From positions 4,634 to 68,633 of the forward strand of contig DEUB01000021.1 of the NCBI GenBank assembly GCA_002362385.1: 64,000 nucleotides of DNA. The letters are read 5' to 3'. This stretch comes from Lachnospiraceae bacterium UBA3273. GTDB taxonomy: Bacteria > Bacillota > Clostridia > Lachnospirales > Lachnospiraceae. Position 1 is the first letter of the stretch; each line of letters begins with the position of its first letter. The notes under the pieces were generated by a model. The model did not search any database. It worked only from the letters and a program-made list of their open reading frames with translations, and was not told the DNA's origin. This document shows positions 8,586-16,708 of this stretch, one piece after another. The position numbers and the translations under genes were made by a program.

Positions 8586-8876
8586 TTTTATGGATTTATA
8601 CCAAATTTATGATATAATATATGTTTAAGCATACTCTATTTATATTATCATACAGTTAACATTCTCTACATATGGTTTTAGAATATATACATTAAGTTCT
8701 TTTGTAAATCCCTTTTTTACCAGTTACGTCCGAAGATTCTTAATCCTATTAACAATCAAAACTTCCAATTGTCGACGGGTTATTCTTTACAATCACATTA
8801 TAAGATGCTACTTTAATATCATAGCCGCGCATAAAACACAATATCTTGTATAAGAAGAAATGAGGAAATACAAATT

Positions 8877-9266
8877 ATGATGAGGGAAATAAGTAAATGC
8901 GTGGAGTTGGAAAAATATGTGACTAAGATCCTGCTGGGTTTAGGGGTCCCGGCTCATCTTAGCGGATATCGTTATATCAGGGAAGCAGTTTTGATTTCCA
9001 TTACAGATATGGAGGCACTCAACCGCATGACAAAATATCTGTATCCGGAGATTGCGGAAATATATAATACAACACCAACAAAAGTAGAAAGGGCTGTAAG
9101 AACGGCTATTGAAGCGTCATGGGCGCGTGGGAGCTACGGGCTCATGGAGGATATTTTCGGATATTCCTCTGATTCGGGACGGAAAAGACCTACCAATAGC
9201 GAATACATTGCCTGTATTGCGGACAAAGTCCGTCTGGATTACGAAGGCAGCATCCTCGTATCCTAA
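8877..9266 (+). CDS. Stand-alone Spo0A C-terminal (effector) DNA-binding domain protein
   Basis: The whole 129-residue protein corresponds to the σA-contacting, 0A-box-binding effector domain of the sporulation master regulator Spo0A: LGVPAHLSGYRYIREAV, then LYPEIAEIYNTTPTKVERAVR (the helix-turn-helix), AIEASWARG, and the C-terminal signature KRPTNSEYIACIADKVRL. The N-terminal phosphoacceptor receiver domain is absent, and the upstream 470 bases do not encode one. Isolated Spo0A effector domains are constitutively active in Bacillus, so this protein may act without phosphorelay input or compete with true Spo0A. ATG at 8877 has GAGGAAA 8 bases upstream. It is transcribed away from the T7SS operon and followed by a strong terminator. 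Confidence 0.92.
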   Translation: MMREISKCVELEKYVTKILLGLGVPAHLSGYRYIREAVLISITDMEALNRMTKYLYPEIAEIYNTTPTKVERAVRTAIEASWARGSYGLMEDIFGYSSDSGRKRPTNSEYIACIADKVRLDYEGSILVS

Positions 9267-9283
9267 TATAAGTTAAAATCACA

Positions 9284-9327
9284 AAAACACCTTCAAGGCT
9301 TAGCGCGGTTTACCTTGAAGGTGTTTT
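9284..9327. terminator. Bidirectional Rho-independent terminator
   Basis: Perfect 15-base arms 9284-9298 (AAAACACCTTCAAGG) and 9313-9327 with a 14-base loop, bounded by A and T runs on either side. It serves the plus-strand Spo0A-like gene and the minus-strand trpB, which converge here. Confidence 0.92.
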
Positions 9328-9343
9328 ATTACCCATTATTTAT

Positions 9344-10717
9344 TTACAGATTTACCTTCGGCAGTGCGGCAATAGATTTTGCCAGCTCTTCATCCGTAGG
9401 GATATAATCGCTCATTTCTCCGTCATTGTATTTCTGGTAAGCGACCATATCAAAATAACCGGTACCGGTCAGACCGAATACAATATTCTTTTCTTCGCCG
9501 GTCTCTTTACACTTCATGGCCTCATCGATGGCAACCTTAATGGCATGGCTGCTTTCGGGAGCGGGAAGGATACCCTCCACTCTTGCAAAGGTTTCCGCTG
9601 CCTTGAATACTTCCGTCTGCTCCACGCTCCTGGCCTCAATAAGCCCCTGGTCATAGAGTTCCGAAACCGTCGAACTCATGCCGTGATAACGAAGGCCTCC
9701 CGCATGGTTGGAGGAAGGAATGAAGCCGCTTCCCAGGGTATACATTTTAGCAAGAGGACATACCTTTCCCGTATCGCAGAAATCGTAAGCATAGATGCCT
9801 CTTGTTAAGCTGGGACAGGACGCCGGCTCTACTGCAATGATCTTATAATCAGCTTCGCCTCTCAAAATCTCCCCTGCAAAAGGAGAGATCAGTCCGCCTA
9901 AGTTGGAACCGCCGCCTGCGCATCCGATAATGGTATCCGCTTTAATGCCGTATTTATCCAGAGCCGCTTTTGCCTCCAGACCGATAATGGACTGATGCAG
10001 CAATACCTGGGAAAGCACGGATCCTAATACATAGCGGTAGCCTTCCTGGCTGGTAGCTGCTTCAACCGCCTCGGAAATGGCGCAGCCAAGACTTCCTGTC
10101 GTTCCCGGAAATTCCTCATTGATCTTACGTCCCACATTGGTATCCATGGAAGGAGAAGGGGTTACTTTCGCGCCGTAGGTACGCATGACCTCGCGGCGGA
10201 AGGGTTTTTGTTCGTAAGAGCATTTAACCATATATACCTGACAGTCCAGATCCAGATAAGAACATGCCATGGAAAGGGCCGTTCCCCACTGTCCTGCTCC
10301 GGTTTCGGTAGTTACGCCTTTCAATCCCTGTTCCTTTGCGTAGTACGCCTGGGCAATGGCAGAGTTTAATTTATGACTGCCTGATGTGTTGTTTCCCTCA
10401 AATTTGTAATAAATATGAGCGGGCGTGCCCAGCTTTTCCTCCAAACAGTAAGCTCTGACTAACGGCGAAGGACGGTACATTTTGTAGAAATCCCTGATCT
10501 CTTTGGGAATATCAAAATAAGGCGTTGTATCATCCAGCTCCTGTTTTGCCAGCTCCCTGCAGAAAATACCTGAAAGTTCGTCTTCGGTAACCGGCTGTAA
10601 TGTGCCGGGATTTAAAATAGGCGCAGGTTTTTTCTTCATATCGGCGCGGACGTTATACCATTGCTTCGGCATTTCCCGCTCTTCAAGATAAATTTTGTAA
10701 GGTATCGTTTTGTCCAT
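9344..10717 (-). CDS. trpB: Tryptophan synthase β chain-like protein (TrpB2 type), PLP-dependent
   Basis: TrpB makes tryptophan from indole and serine. This is the longer TrpB2 (COG1350) class: N-terminal block KQWYNVRADMKKKPAP, substrate stretch YRPSPLVRAYCLEEKLG, PLP lysine in NNTSGSHKLNSAIAQ, TETGAGQWG, and the phosphate loop GCAGGGSNLGG. 457 residues from the ATG at 10717, which has AGAGG upstream; an in-frame upstream ATG at 10795 is rejected because it lacks a ribosome binding site and family sequence. No trpA or other trp gene is adjacent, which fits TrpB2 acting alone as an indole-salvaging enzyme. Expression should be controlled by the T-box leader upstream. Confidence 0.93.
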   Translation of the reverse strand: MDKTIPYKIYLEEREMPKQWYNVRADMKKKPAPILNPGTLQPVTEDELSGIFCRELAKQELDDTTPYFDIPKEIRDFYKMYRPSPLVRAYCLEEKLGTPAHIYYKFEGNNTSGSHKLNSAIAQAYYAKEQGLKGVTTETGAGQWGTALSMACSYLDLDCQVYMVKCSYEQKPFRREVMRTYGAKVTPSPSMDTNVGRKINEEFPGTTGSLGCAISEAVEAATSQEGYRYVLGSVLSQVLLHQSIIGLEAKAALDKYGIKADTIIGCAGGGSNLGGLISPFAGEILRGEADYKIIAVEPASCPSLTRGIYAYDFCDTGKVCPLAKMYTLGSGFIPSSNHAGGLRYHGMSSTVSELYDQGLIEARSVEQTEVFKAAETFARVEGILPAPESSHAIKVAIDEAMKCKETGEEKNIVFGLTGTGYFDMVAYQKYNDGEMSDYIPTDEELAKSIAALPKVNL

Positions 10718-10807
10718 TCTGTTTCCTCTCTTTCTTTTTTCGGCCAGGCGTCTGCAAAGCCTGAAAACAGCTTTTAGCATGCAGCTGCCTGACAAATTTA
10801 GTTTTGG

Positions 10808-10882
10808 GGACGGGAATTTTCTGCCATGATAAGCCTACATCTTTAAAATTACCACCGGGCTTATCATAAAAAAATCCCGTCC
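10808..10882 (-). repeat. Nested inverted repeats between T-box terminator and trpB
   Basis: Outer arms GGACGGGA (10808-10815) and TCCCGTCC (10875-10882) enclose inner arms ATGATAAGCC (10826-10835) and GGCTTATCAT (10858-10867). On the trpB transcript the 3' strand of the T-box terminator stem could pair with the outer arm instead, so this may form an extra alternative structure. Confidence 0.6.
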
Positions 10883-11165
10883 TATCAGCTCAATCGATAG
10901 GACAGGAGTATTATATACTTCTGCGGTGCCACCTAACTTCATTCTAAATGAATGCTCTCTGCCGTGTACTGACATACACGCTCTGCTGTAACGTGCAGCT
11001 ACGTCTCCCCTACTCCCTCATCCAATCGCAAACGGTTTCGGTTCGCCCTCACGGGTCCATTCTCCAGACTTCCCATTACCGCAATCCCACCGCCTGCGGC
11101 TCTCTGAAATGTTCCAATAAGGATACTTCTCCCGATCAAAGGTTTTTACAATTGTAAATAATGTA
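10868..11165 (-). promoter_or_regulatory. T-box leader with terminator, probably tRNA-Trp responsive
   Basis: Read on the minus strand. The T-box sequence AGGTGGCACCGCAG (10934-10921) is followed by an intrinsic terminator, stem CCTGTCCTATC / GATAGGACGGG (10904-10876) and a run of seven U (10874-10868). The 5' half holds the stem I apical AGAGAGCCG and a TGG triplet in the AATGGACC context (near 11054-11060), a plausible Trp specifier. Uncharged tRNA would pair with the T-box and prevent termination. The 550 bases before trpB hold no protein gene; small ORFs crossing it are chance. The downstream gene makes tryptophan, which agrees with the specifier. Confidence 0.87.
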
Positions 11166-11188
11166 TACGATTTTTTTGATTCTGTCAA
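11160..11188 (-). promoter_or_regulatory. Promoter of the T-box leader
   Basis: Minus-strand TTGACA (11188-11183), 17-base spacer, TACATT (11165-11160), placed just before the T-box stem I sequence. Confidence 0.6.
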
Positions 11189-11267
11189 GTGCTTTGACAT
11201 TCTTTTTCCAATAAAGCACGCTTCGGTACGCTTCCTTAACAAATTCACGCCCTCTGTTACTTTAAGA

Positions 11268-11519
11268 TCAGCCCTTCAATCCCTTCGACTGTCTCTCCAT
11301 GTCCTCAATGACAATATCATAGATCTCTCCCAGAGAGGCGCAGTACTCCAGAACCTTCCATGGTTCGTTGGTATGGTAGTGGATTTTTATCAACTCTTCA
11401 TCTCCTACGGCAAGAAGGCAGTCCCCTTGAAAATGCTCTGTAATATATTCCCCGATCTCGTCCTCGTCAAGGTCTTCTCCTTCAATCAACATCTGCGTAT
11501 CATATCTGTATTCTAACAT
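11268..11519 (-). CDS. Small protein resembling the C-terminal domain of FakA/DAK-like kinases
   Basis: An 83-residue cytoplasmic protein. RYDTQMLIEGEDLDEDEI and especially LLAVGDEELIKIHYHTNEPWKVLEY match the C-terminal half of the fatty-acid kinase FakA/YloV (DAK1-related) family, where the conserved GD-x-KvHvHTn block occurs. The nucleotide-binding DhaL domain is missing, so it is not a kinase alone. Stand-alone versions are often annotated 'kinase to dihydroxyacetone kinase', with no known role. The ATG at 11519 is preferred, since the GAGAGG sits 9 bases before it; a first ATG at 11528 abuts the ribosome binding site. Confidence 0.72.
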   Translation of the reverse strand: MLEYRYDTQMLIEGEDLDEDEIGEYITEHFQGDCLLAVGDEELIKIHYHTNEPWKVLEYCASLGEIYDIVIEDMERQSKGLKG

Positions 11520-11593
11520 AGCTCCCATCCTCTCTTATTTATCACAATTTTCACTTTTTTGCACGGCATACATTGACATATTAATCAAGCACA

Positions 11594-12268
11594 TCATTGC
11601 CTGTTATAATACTCAATACCATCTTCCGGCTTAAAATATGTCCGTATGTATCCATCCGTAGATATAATAACAAATTCATTGGTGCGTTCTAAATAATATA
11701 CCCCGTCTCCGTCTTCCGCCTCCGTTTTGTACAATACATCTTCCGCACAGATTACTTTATTTGCGCCCTCTAAATACTCTTCCGGAGAAGTATAACCAAA
11801 CTCTGCACCATGTTTATCATAATGTTCCTGTAAATATTCGGCATTACGGAATTCATAAGAAACAGCATTTTCATTTCCTGCTTCCCATCCTGTTTCCTTT
11901 GAAACATTATCTTCATTCTGAATCCCCGGATCGGTTTCCTTTGAAACAGCATTTTCGTTACGAATCTCCGGGGCAGTCTCCTTTGAAACAGGATATCCGT
12001 TATCCGGATTTAGTGAACCCAAATAAAAAACCAGCCATATTATCAGACAAATACCGATAAATCCAAAGCGCAGCTTATTTTTCCCTGATATACCGTTTAT
12101 AATACCGCTTTTTTGCTTATTATAAACGCTGCCTGTCGATCCGTTATTTAATTTCCGGCACTCCCTGCACCTTTTAGGCAGCGACAGATTTTTATCCCTG
12201 AAAAATTTAATCTCTCCGTCTTCTATTTCAAATTGTTTCCCGCACTGTTTACAGGTTCTGGTTATCAT
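11594..12268 (-). CDS. Zinc-ribbon membrane protein with VSKET linker repeats
   Basis: A 224-residue protein of unknown function. Residues 1-42 form a zinc ribbon with two CxxC pairs (TCKQCGKQF and RCRECRKLN). A single membrane helix follows at ~68-88 (FGFIGICLIIWLVFYLG), so the ribbon is cytoplasmic. Residues ~95-148 contain four degenerate repeats of a 14-residue unit centred on VSKET (PVSKETAPEIRNENA, VSKETDPGIQNED, VSKETGWEAGNEN, then VSYEF). The C-terminal ~75 residues (QEHYDKHGAEFGYTSPEEYLEGANKV) are soluble and look like a phage- or conjugation-type barrel motif often seen in clostridial exported proteins. ATG 12268 is supported by a weak AAAGGAGT upstream. Confidence 0.72.
   Translation of the reverse strand: MITRTCKQCGKQFEIEDGEIKFFRDKNLSLPKRCRECRKLNNGSTGSVYNKQKSGIINGISGKNKLRFGFIGICLIIWLVFYLGSLNPDNGYPVSKETAPEIRNENAVSKETDPGIQNEDNVSKETGWEAGNENAVSYEFRNAEYLQEHYDKHGAEFGYTSPEEYLEGANKVICAEDVLYKTEAEDGDGVYYLERTNEFVIISTDGYIRTYFKPEDGIEYYNRQ
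11892..11989 (-). repeat. Three intragenic GTTTC-N4-GAAAC palindromes (VSKET codons)
   Basis: The sites 11892-11905, 11934-11947 and 11976-11989 read GTTTCCTTTGAAAC on the plus strand (the last has GTCTC). All encode Val-Ser-Lys-Glu-Thr on the minus strand in the same frame, at exact 42-base intervals. Two related copies lie in the HtrA-like gene at 43.5-43.7 kb. Confidence 0.7.
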
Positions 12269-12287
12269 TGCCTTACTCCTTTAGTAC

Positions 12288-14072
12288 CTATTGCAGCAGC
12301 GATAATATTCCCTCGTTCCTCTTATTTGCCTGAGACATCATAGCCTGTCCTGCCTGCTCCAAAATATTATGATTGGCAAACTGTACCATCTCCGTTGCCA
12401 TGTCCGTATCCCTGATCCGGGATTCTGCAGCTATGGTGTTTTCTATAATATTTTCCTCATTGGCAATGGTATGTTCAAGCCTGTTCTGCTGTGCGCCTAT
12501 TTTACTGCGGTTGGTCACTACTTTGCTGAGCGCATGTTTAACGCTTCTTAAAGCATTTTTAGCCCCCTGTACGGTAGTAACGTCCAGCCTGCGGATCCCA
12601 AGTATTTCTGCATCCATTTCATCTATCTCAAGCCACATGCCGGAATCTTCTTCACACCCCGACTGTATCCACAAAGTCAACTGGTCTTCATGATTTGTAA
12701 CAGATTCCGTACTTTTATTGACCGGAATGCCTGCAAGGTTCGCATCCTGTTCTACCGCCACGATACCATAATCAAATCCCACATCCTGCGACTGGTTTGC
12801 TCCCAGCTCAAAATTCCACATTAAACTGAATCCCAGATCCTGCTGGTAAGCATTTGTGCCCAAATGTGACGGAAGATTATCATAATATTCCCAATCGTCT
12901 ATTGCATGATAATAACCGATAGAAACGCTGTCCGGCTTATTATTTCCCGTCAGAGTTATTTTTTCGGAAAAGGCCAGGGCTTTTTCCGTATCCACAATCG
13001 AAAAGCTGCCCGGCACTCCCGTATCATATATATAAGAAGAGTTTACGCCATCCGTAAAAACGGAACCCGGCTGGGAGTAAACGCAAAAATTATTCACTCT
13101 CTGGCCATTCACAAAATATCCTTCACACCTGTCGTTATTATTATACGCCGTGTCCACATGAAACATAAAATCCGTCTTTACGTCCGTACTGCCGTTGTTG
13201 ATCAGAGAATATTTAACTTTATACTTTTTCTCGTCAGCTCCGCTGTCATCTATGGTAATTTCCTGTCTTACCACAATATCGATTCCCGCATCATCCTTTT
13301 TGTAATTAAAGTCCCTGCTCCAGACCGGTGTCCCCGTAGCATCGGAGACAGTGTAATTCTGTGACTGCAGGGAGCTTAAAAGTACCTGTTCGCATACTTC
13401 CGCTCCGCCGTTTTGATATTTTACCCTGATGGAAGAACTGGATGTATTTCCGTTTCCATAGATCATATTATAGGCTTTTCCGTTTGCCGCCAGATCAGGA
13501 TTATCTACAATGGCCTGTAACGCCAGCGTATTGGCAGAAGAGTTTTCGCTAAAAGGGTGCTGTCCCAACGTAAGATCCGGCAGTCTGAAATCGCTAAAAT
13601 CAATATTTCCTTCGATCATGGGCGAACCGTCTGCATTCCGGACCACTTCATCCGTTCCTCGAAATATCTTTCTTTGGTTAAATGTGGTCTCGTCGCCAAT
13701 ACGGTCGATCTCTGTGATCAATTCATTGATCTCATCCTGAATATACTGTCTTTGCTTTAACGAGTTTGTGCCGTTAGCCGCCTGTACGGAAAGCTCCGTA
13801 ATGCGATGGAGCATATCGTTCACTTCCGCAAGAGCCCCGTCCGCCACCTGACACAAAGATATGCCGTCCTTGGTATTCCTGACGCCCTGGGTAAGTCCCC
13901 TGATCTGCCTGCGCATACTTTCAGAAATAGATAAACCGGCAGCGTCATCCGCCGCCCGGTTGATCCTGTATCCGGAAGATAATTTTTCCGACATTTTTGC
14001 TTTCCGGTTGGATGTAATCTGATATTGACGCTGTGCATTAACAGCAGATAAATTATGAGCTGCAATGTTCAT
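12288..14072 (-). CDS. Flagellin with large central insert
   Basis: Flagellin is the filament subunit, exported by the flagellar type III apparatus without signal peptide. Both conserved ends are present: D0/D1 N-terminus (NIAAHNLSAVNAQRQYQ, EKLSSGYRINRAADDAAG, MRRQIRGLTQG) to ~135, and C-terminus (RIRDTDMATEMVQFANHNIL, QAGQAMMSQANKR) from ~500 to LSLLQ. Between lie ~350 residues of β-rich sequence with many Asn, Tyr and Asp, forming a large D2/D3-like domain. No other flagellar gene is in the window. The ATG has AAAGGGAAAA upstream; on the minus strand ACCGATAT (14132-14125) resembles a σ28 −10 (GCCGATAA), but no matching −35 is seen. The TLR5 region of D1 is of the typical type by eye only. 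Confidence 0.93.
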   Translation of the reverse strand: MNIAAHNLSAVNAQRQYQITSNRKAKMSEKLSSGYRINRAADDAAGLSISESMRRQIRGLTQGVRNTKDGISLCQVADGALAEVNDMLHRITELSVQAANGTNSLKQRQYIQDEINELITEIDRIGDETTFNQRKIFRGTDEVVRNADGSPMIEGNIDFSDFRLPDLTLGQHPFSENSSANTLALQAIVDNPDLAANGKAYNMIYGNGNTSSSSIRVKYQNGGAEVCEQVLLSSLQSQNYTVSDATGTPVWSRDFNYKKDDAGIDIVVRQEITIDDSGADEKKYKVKYSLINNGSTDVKTDFMFHVDTAYNNNDRCEGYFVNGQRVNNFCVYSQPGSVFTDGVNSSYIYDTGVPGSFSIVDTEKALAFSEKITLTGNNKPDSVSIGYYHAIDDWEYYDNLPSHLGTNAYQQDLGFSLMWNFELGANQSQDVGFDYGIVAVEQDANLAGIPVNKSTESVTNHEDQLTLWIQSGCEEDSGMWLEIDEMDAEILGIRRLDVTTVQGAKNALRSVKHALSKVVTNRSKIGAQQNRLEHTIANEENIIENTIAAESRIRDTDMATEMVQFANHNILEQAGQAMMSQANKRNEGILSLLQ

Positions 14073-14179
14073 TTTACTTTTTCCCTTTCACTTCCACAAA
14101 ATTAGGAAATTTATCCTATATGGTATATCGGTTAAAATATTCACAGAATAAAGTGTTTGATCCGGTTTTTATAAAACGC

Positions 14180-15658
14180 CTACCAGATCGATATCTCATG
14201 TCCAACCAGATACCTGCCGCCCTTAAGCTGTTCCACCTGAAGGCTCATGCTACAGGATACTGCGTTTAATTCTGTCATGGCAGCTTCCAGATATCCCTGT
14301 TTATAAGCCTCCGCCTGGTAACACTGATACCATTCATTCAATAACTGCTCTCCATCCAGCACATTATAAAAAGTGTAGTTACCCATTCCCTTCTGGACGA
14401 TCTGTCTGTAGCAGTCGTCATAATATGCCTGCATGCCGGCAATAATCTGTCCTTCTTCAATACCTGTATCCGCCAGATCCCTCAGACTGCTTTCCCCGGA
14501 ATCCGGCTCCAGATTACGATATGCCTGGCCGTTGCAGGCGGGAAGATTGACAGACATATCCTGCCTTAAATGGCTGTCCGCATAATCGGCGTCAGTTTTG
14601 TTAAAAAAATCATAACTGCCGTTTGCCGCATCATCCCATGTAACATCCACATGATAATATCCGTCATCCAGCGCTACAATATTCCATGCATGTCTTTCTT
14701 CCGCATAGCCGGTACAATAATAGCAGGGAATCCCCAGCTTTTGCAAAAGATATTGAAAAGCCCTTGCATATCCGGCGCATACCGTTTCCCCGTTGACTAA
14801 GGCACTGTAGGCGCTCTGGTTCATTTCCGCAGATACACTATAAAAAATTTTGTCTACCAGGGCGTCATGTACATATTTCTCTTTTTCATAATCGGTGGAC
14901 AGCTTTTGGGCCTCCGCCAAAATATATCCGGCATTTTCATCAAAAGCCGCCTTTGCGCTGTCCAAATCATCCATGGTGCGGTTAAACTGCAGCTCTATTT
15001 CCACACAGGTCCCCGCCCCTGTATATTTGCAGCTATACGCCGTATCCATCCAGAAAAGTTCGGGATGGTCGTTATATACTGCCGAAAAGATATTTTTTAG
15101 TTGCCCCGGGCTAACTGATTCTACAGGTCCAAAGACCTTATTTCCCCCATTCGCATTGGCGTAAATCTGACGATATAAGCGCTGCTCCCTGTCGCTTAAC
15201 ATGGCGTAATACGGATAGTAGACCGCGTCAAAAGTAAGGCCATCTCCGCTGCTTCCTTCTCCCAGACGGTCCCGAAGCTGTCTGGCCGTCTCCTCATCGA
15301 TCTGCTCTTCTTCATTCTGTATTTCCTGGTAGCCGTTCCTTCCGGAAATTCTTTCCGGTACGGCTTCGGAATCCTGCTGCGGCATGGAAATATCTGAAAC
15401 TCCGTCTTCCGCGGTTTTCTCATTTTCCAGGACATCCGCCGTATCTTTATTTTCTTTGCCGGCTGCAGGCAGATCTGCAGCGATTTCTGTTTCCGGACCG
15501 TCTTCTGTTTCTACCATGACAGGCCGGTTCCATTCGTCATATAAAAGTGCGGCGATGTTTTGCGCCACTTCGGGCCTGAAAGCGCAGACTATGATCAATG
15601 CGCAAAAAACGATCAGCATACCTGCCAGAAAATATAATAATTTTTTTAAAATCTTCAT
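14180..15658 (-). CDS. Membrane-anchored transglutaminase-like cysteine protease-fold protein
   Basis: The 492-residue protein starts at ATG 15658 (GGAAAGGG upstream) with a membrane anchor (~4-27, LKKLLYFLAGMLIVFCALIIV). An acidic linker to ~130 follows. Around residues 280-370 lies a transglutaminase-like core with a full Cys-His-Asp triad: NGETVCAGYARAFQYLL (Cys), YAEERHAWNIVALD (His), YYHVDVTWDD (Asp). Such domains in clostridia cleave or modify extracellular peptides or cell wall; the substrate is unknown. The C-terminal ~130 residues are helical and unassigned. It lies 108 bases upstream of the flagellin in the same direction, but the link is unproven. Confidence 0.85.
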   Translation of the reverse strand: MKILKKLLYFLAGMLIVFCALIIVCAFRPEVAQNIAALLYDEWNRPVMVETEDGPETEIAADLPAAGKENKDTADVLENEKTAEDGVSDISMPQQDSEAVPERISGRNGYQEIQNEEEQIDEETARQLRDRLGEGSSGDGLTFDAVYYPYYAMLSDREQRLYRQIYANANGGNKVFGPVESVSPGQLKNIFSAVYNDHPELFWMDTAYSCKYTGAGTCVEIELQFNRTMDDLDSAKAAFDENAGYILAEAQKLSTDYEKEKYVHDALVDKIFYSVSAEMNQSAYSALVNGETVCAGYARAFQYLLQKLGIPCYYCTGYAEERHAWNIVALDDGYYHVDVTWDDAANGSYDFFNKTDADYADSHLRQDMSVNLPACNGQAYRNLEPDSGESSLRDLADTGIEEGQIIAGMQAYYDDCYRQIVQKGMGNYTFYNVLDGEQLLNEWYQCYQAEAYKQGYLEAAMTELNAVSCSMSLQVEQLKGGRYLVGHEISIW

Positions 15659-15759
15659 ATTTCCCTTTCCATCTGTTTCCACCGGCAATACTATGAAAAA
15701 TACGGGCAGCCCATACAGACCGGGCTGCACAGGGCAGTGTACATTGCAGAATTACCGGT

Positions 15760-16377
15760 TTACCGTGTAAAGTTAGTCAGAACCTTTTCGTTTTCGGGGT
15801 GCTCTAAACCATTGGCCTTACCCAGTTCAATGCATTTCAACATCCAGGCCATATTTTTCCCGATATTATACATGGTCATCAGCCCTTCTTTGTCCTCAGC
15901 CACCTCTCCCGGCTGAGTTCCGTAAACATGATTCCAGTAGGTGGAAGACACAACGGGCATGGAACAGATGGTAAAATATTTGTTGATAACGTCAAAAGAT
16001 GCCGTTGTTCCTGCTCTTCTGGCGCTTAGAACCGCTGCCGCCGGTTTGAAAGCAAAATGCTTTCCGCCGGAATAAAACGCGCGGTCCATAAATGTCAGCA
16101 GCCTTCCGCTGGGATGGGCATAATAGACCGGGGAACCAAAAACAAAACCGTCGGCGCTCTTTGCTTTTTCCACAAATTCATTCACGGCATCATTGAATAC
16201 ACAACGGCCCGTCTCCCTGCATTTACGGCAGGCAATGCAGTCAGGCAGCGCTTCGTTTCCGATAAAAACCATTTCCGTTTCGATCCCTTCTTCCGAAAGC
16301 GCCCGCGCTACCTCCTTAAGGGCCTCATTTGTACAGCCGTTATTCCTGGAACTTCCATTGACTAACAATACCTTCAT
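15760..16377 (-). CDS. Flavodoxin-family NAD(P)H-dependent oxidoreductase
   Basis: A 205-residue cytoplasmic flavoprotein of the NADPH-dependent FMN reductase / iron-sulfur flavoprotein type. The FMN phosphate loop is VNGSSRNNGCTNEAL (residues 5-19). A cysteine block CIACRKCRETGRC (~48-60) is typical of the family and may be redox active or bind a cluster. The flavin-stacking segment VFGSPVYYAHPSG follows. Length is normal. ATG has GGAGGT 9 bases upstream. Transcribed alone, divergent from the gntR-ABC operon; physiological substrate unknown (quinones or FMN are usual). Confidence 0.9.
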   Translation of the reverse strand: MKVLLVNGSSRNNGCTNEALKEVARALSEEGIETEMVFIGNEALPDCIACRKCRETGRCVFNDAVNEFVEKAKSADGFVFGSPVYYAHPSGRLLTFMDRAFYSGGKHFAFKPAAAVLSARRAGTTASFDVINKYFTICSMPVVSSTYWNHVYGTQPGEVAEDKEGLMTMYNIGKNMAWMLKCIELGKANGLEHPENEKVLTNFTR

Positions 16378-16634
16378 GATAAAAATACCTCCTGTGCTTT
16401 TGCCTTATAAAATTTTATTGTCCCGTTTTTCTTCCATGATATCTGCCCCTTTCCCGGTCGGAAAGAGCCTTAATACAACTTATTTCAATCATAGCACATA
16501 TCCGGCTCATTTGCACTATGCAGACTCCGATTCAACAATAAATCGTATAAACCGTTCTTACTTAATCCAAATATCCGCCGCCTTGGGGAATATGTCCTTT
16601 ACTCCCATATTTTTTATAATTTAAGAATTATGTA
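16378..16634. other. Intergenic region between flavoprotein gene and gntR operon
   Basis: Together with the gntR promoter this makes about 330 gene-free bases. On the minus strand there is TATGAT near 16490 that might be the −10 of the flavoprotein gene, with a poor −35. A 16-codon minus-strand ORF starting MGVKDIFPKAADIW (about 16612-16562), followed in frame by a stop and ERFIRFIVESESA, looks like the decayed tail of some gene, but it is too short to identify. Confidence 0.4.
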
Positions 16635-16685
16635 TTGACAGCAGTATATTCATGTACTATACTGTACTTGTATATATAATACAGT
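16635..16685 (+). promoter_or_regulatory. gntR-ABC promoter with YtrA-type operator
   Basis: TTGACA (16635-16640), 17-base spacer, TATACT (16658-16663). Overlapping the −10 and start site is the inverted repeat ACTGTA (16661-16666), 13 bases, TACAGT (16680-16685). This has the geometry of the YtrA operator of Bacillus (AGTGTA-N13-TACACT), so the GntR product probably represses its own operon. Confidence 0.8.
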
Positions 16686-16708
16686 ATGATACAAAGGATG
16701 GTATTAAA

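Larger units (their letters stand above)
8400..8876. other. Divergent intergenic region between the T7SS operon and the Spo0A-like gene
   Basis: A 477-base gene-free stretch. It holds an extended −10 element for the minus-strand operon (8432-8440), the long palindrome at 8465-8585, an AT-rich stretch with TATAAT at 8613-8618 that could serve the plus-strand gene although no good −35 is placed before it, and TGTCGAC at 8770-8776, one base off the Spo0A box TGTCGAA. No ORF here looks coding. Confidence 0.6.

Noticed and set aside
11018..11248. Minus-strand ORF of 76 residues
   Set aside because: It lies in the T-box leader, with an RNA signature that explains the sequence; no ribosome binding site or protein-like pattern.
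12906..13364. Plus-strand ORF of 152 residues inside the flagellin region
   Set aside because: It is the antisense shadow of the flagellin insert, whose ends and codon pattern are clearly coding on the minus strand.
16562..16612. Remnant of a regulator gene before the gntR operon
   Set aside because: Two short in-frame segments (16 and 13 codons) separated by a stop are too little to identify or exclude chance.
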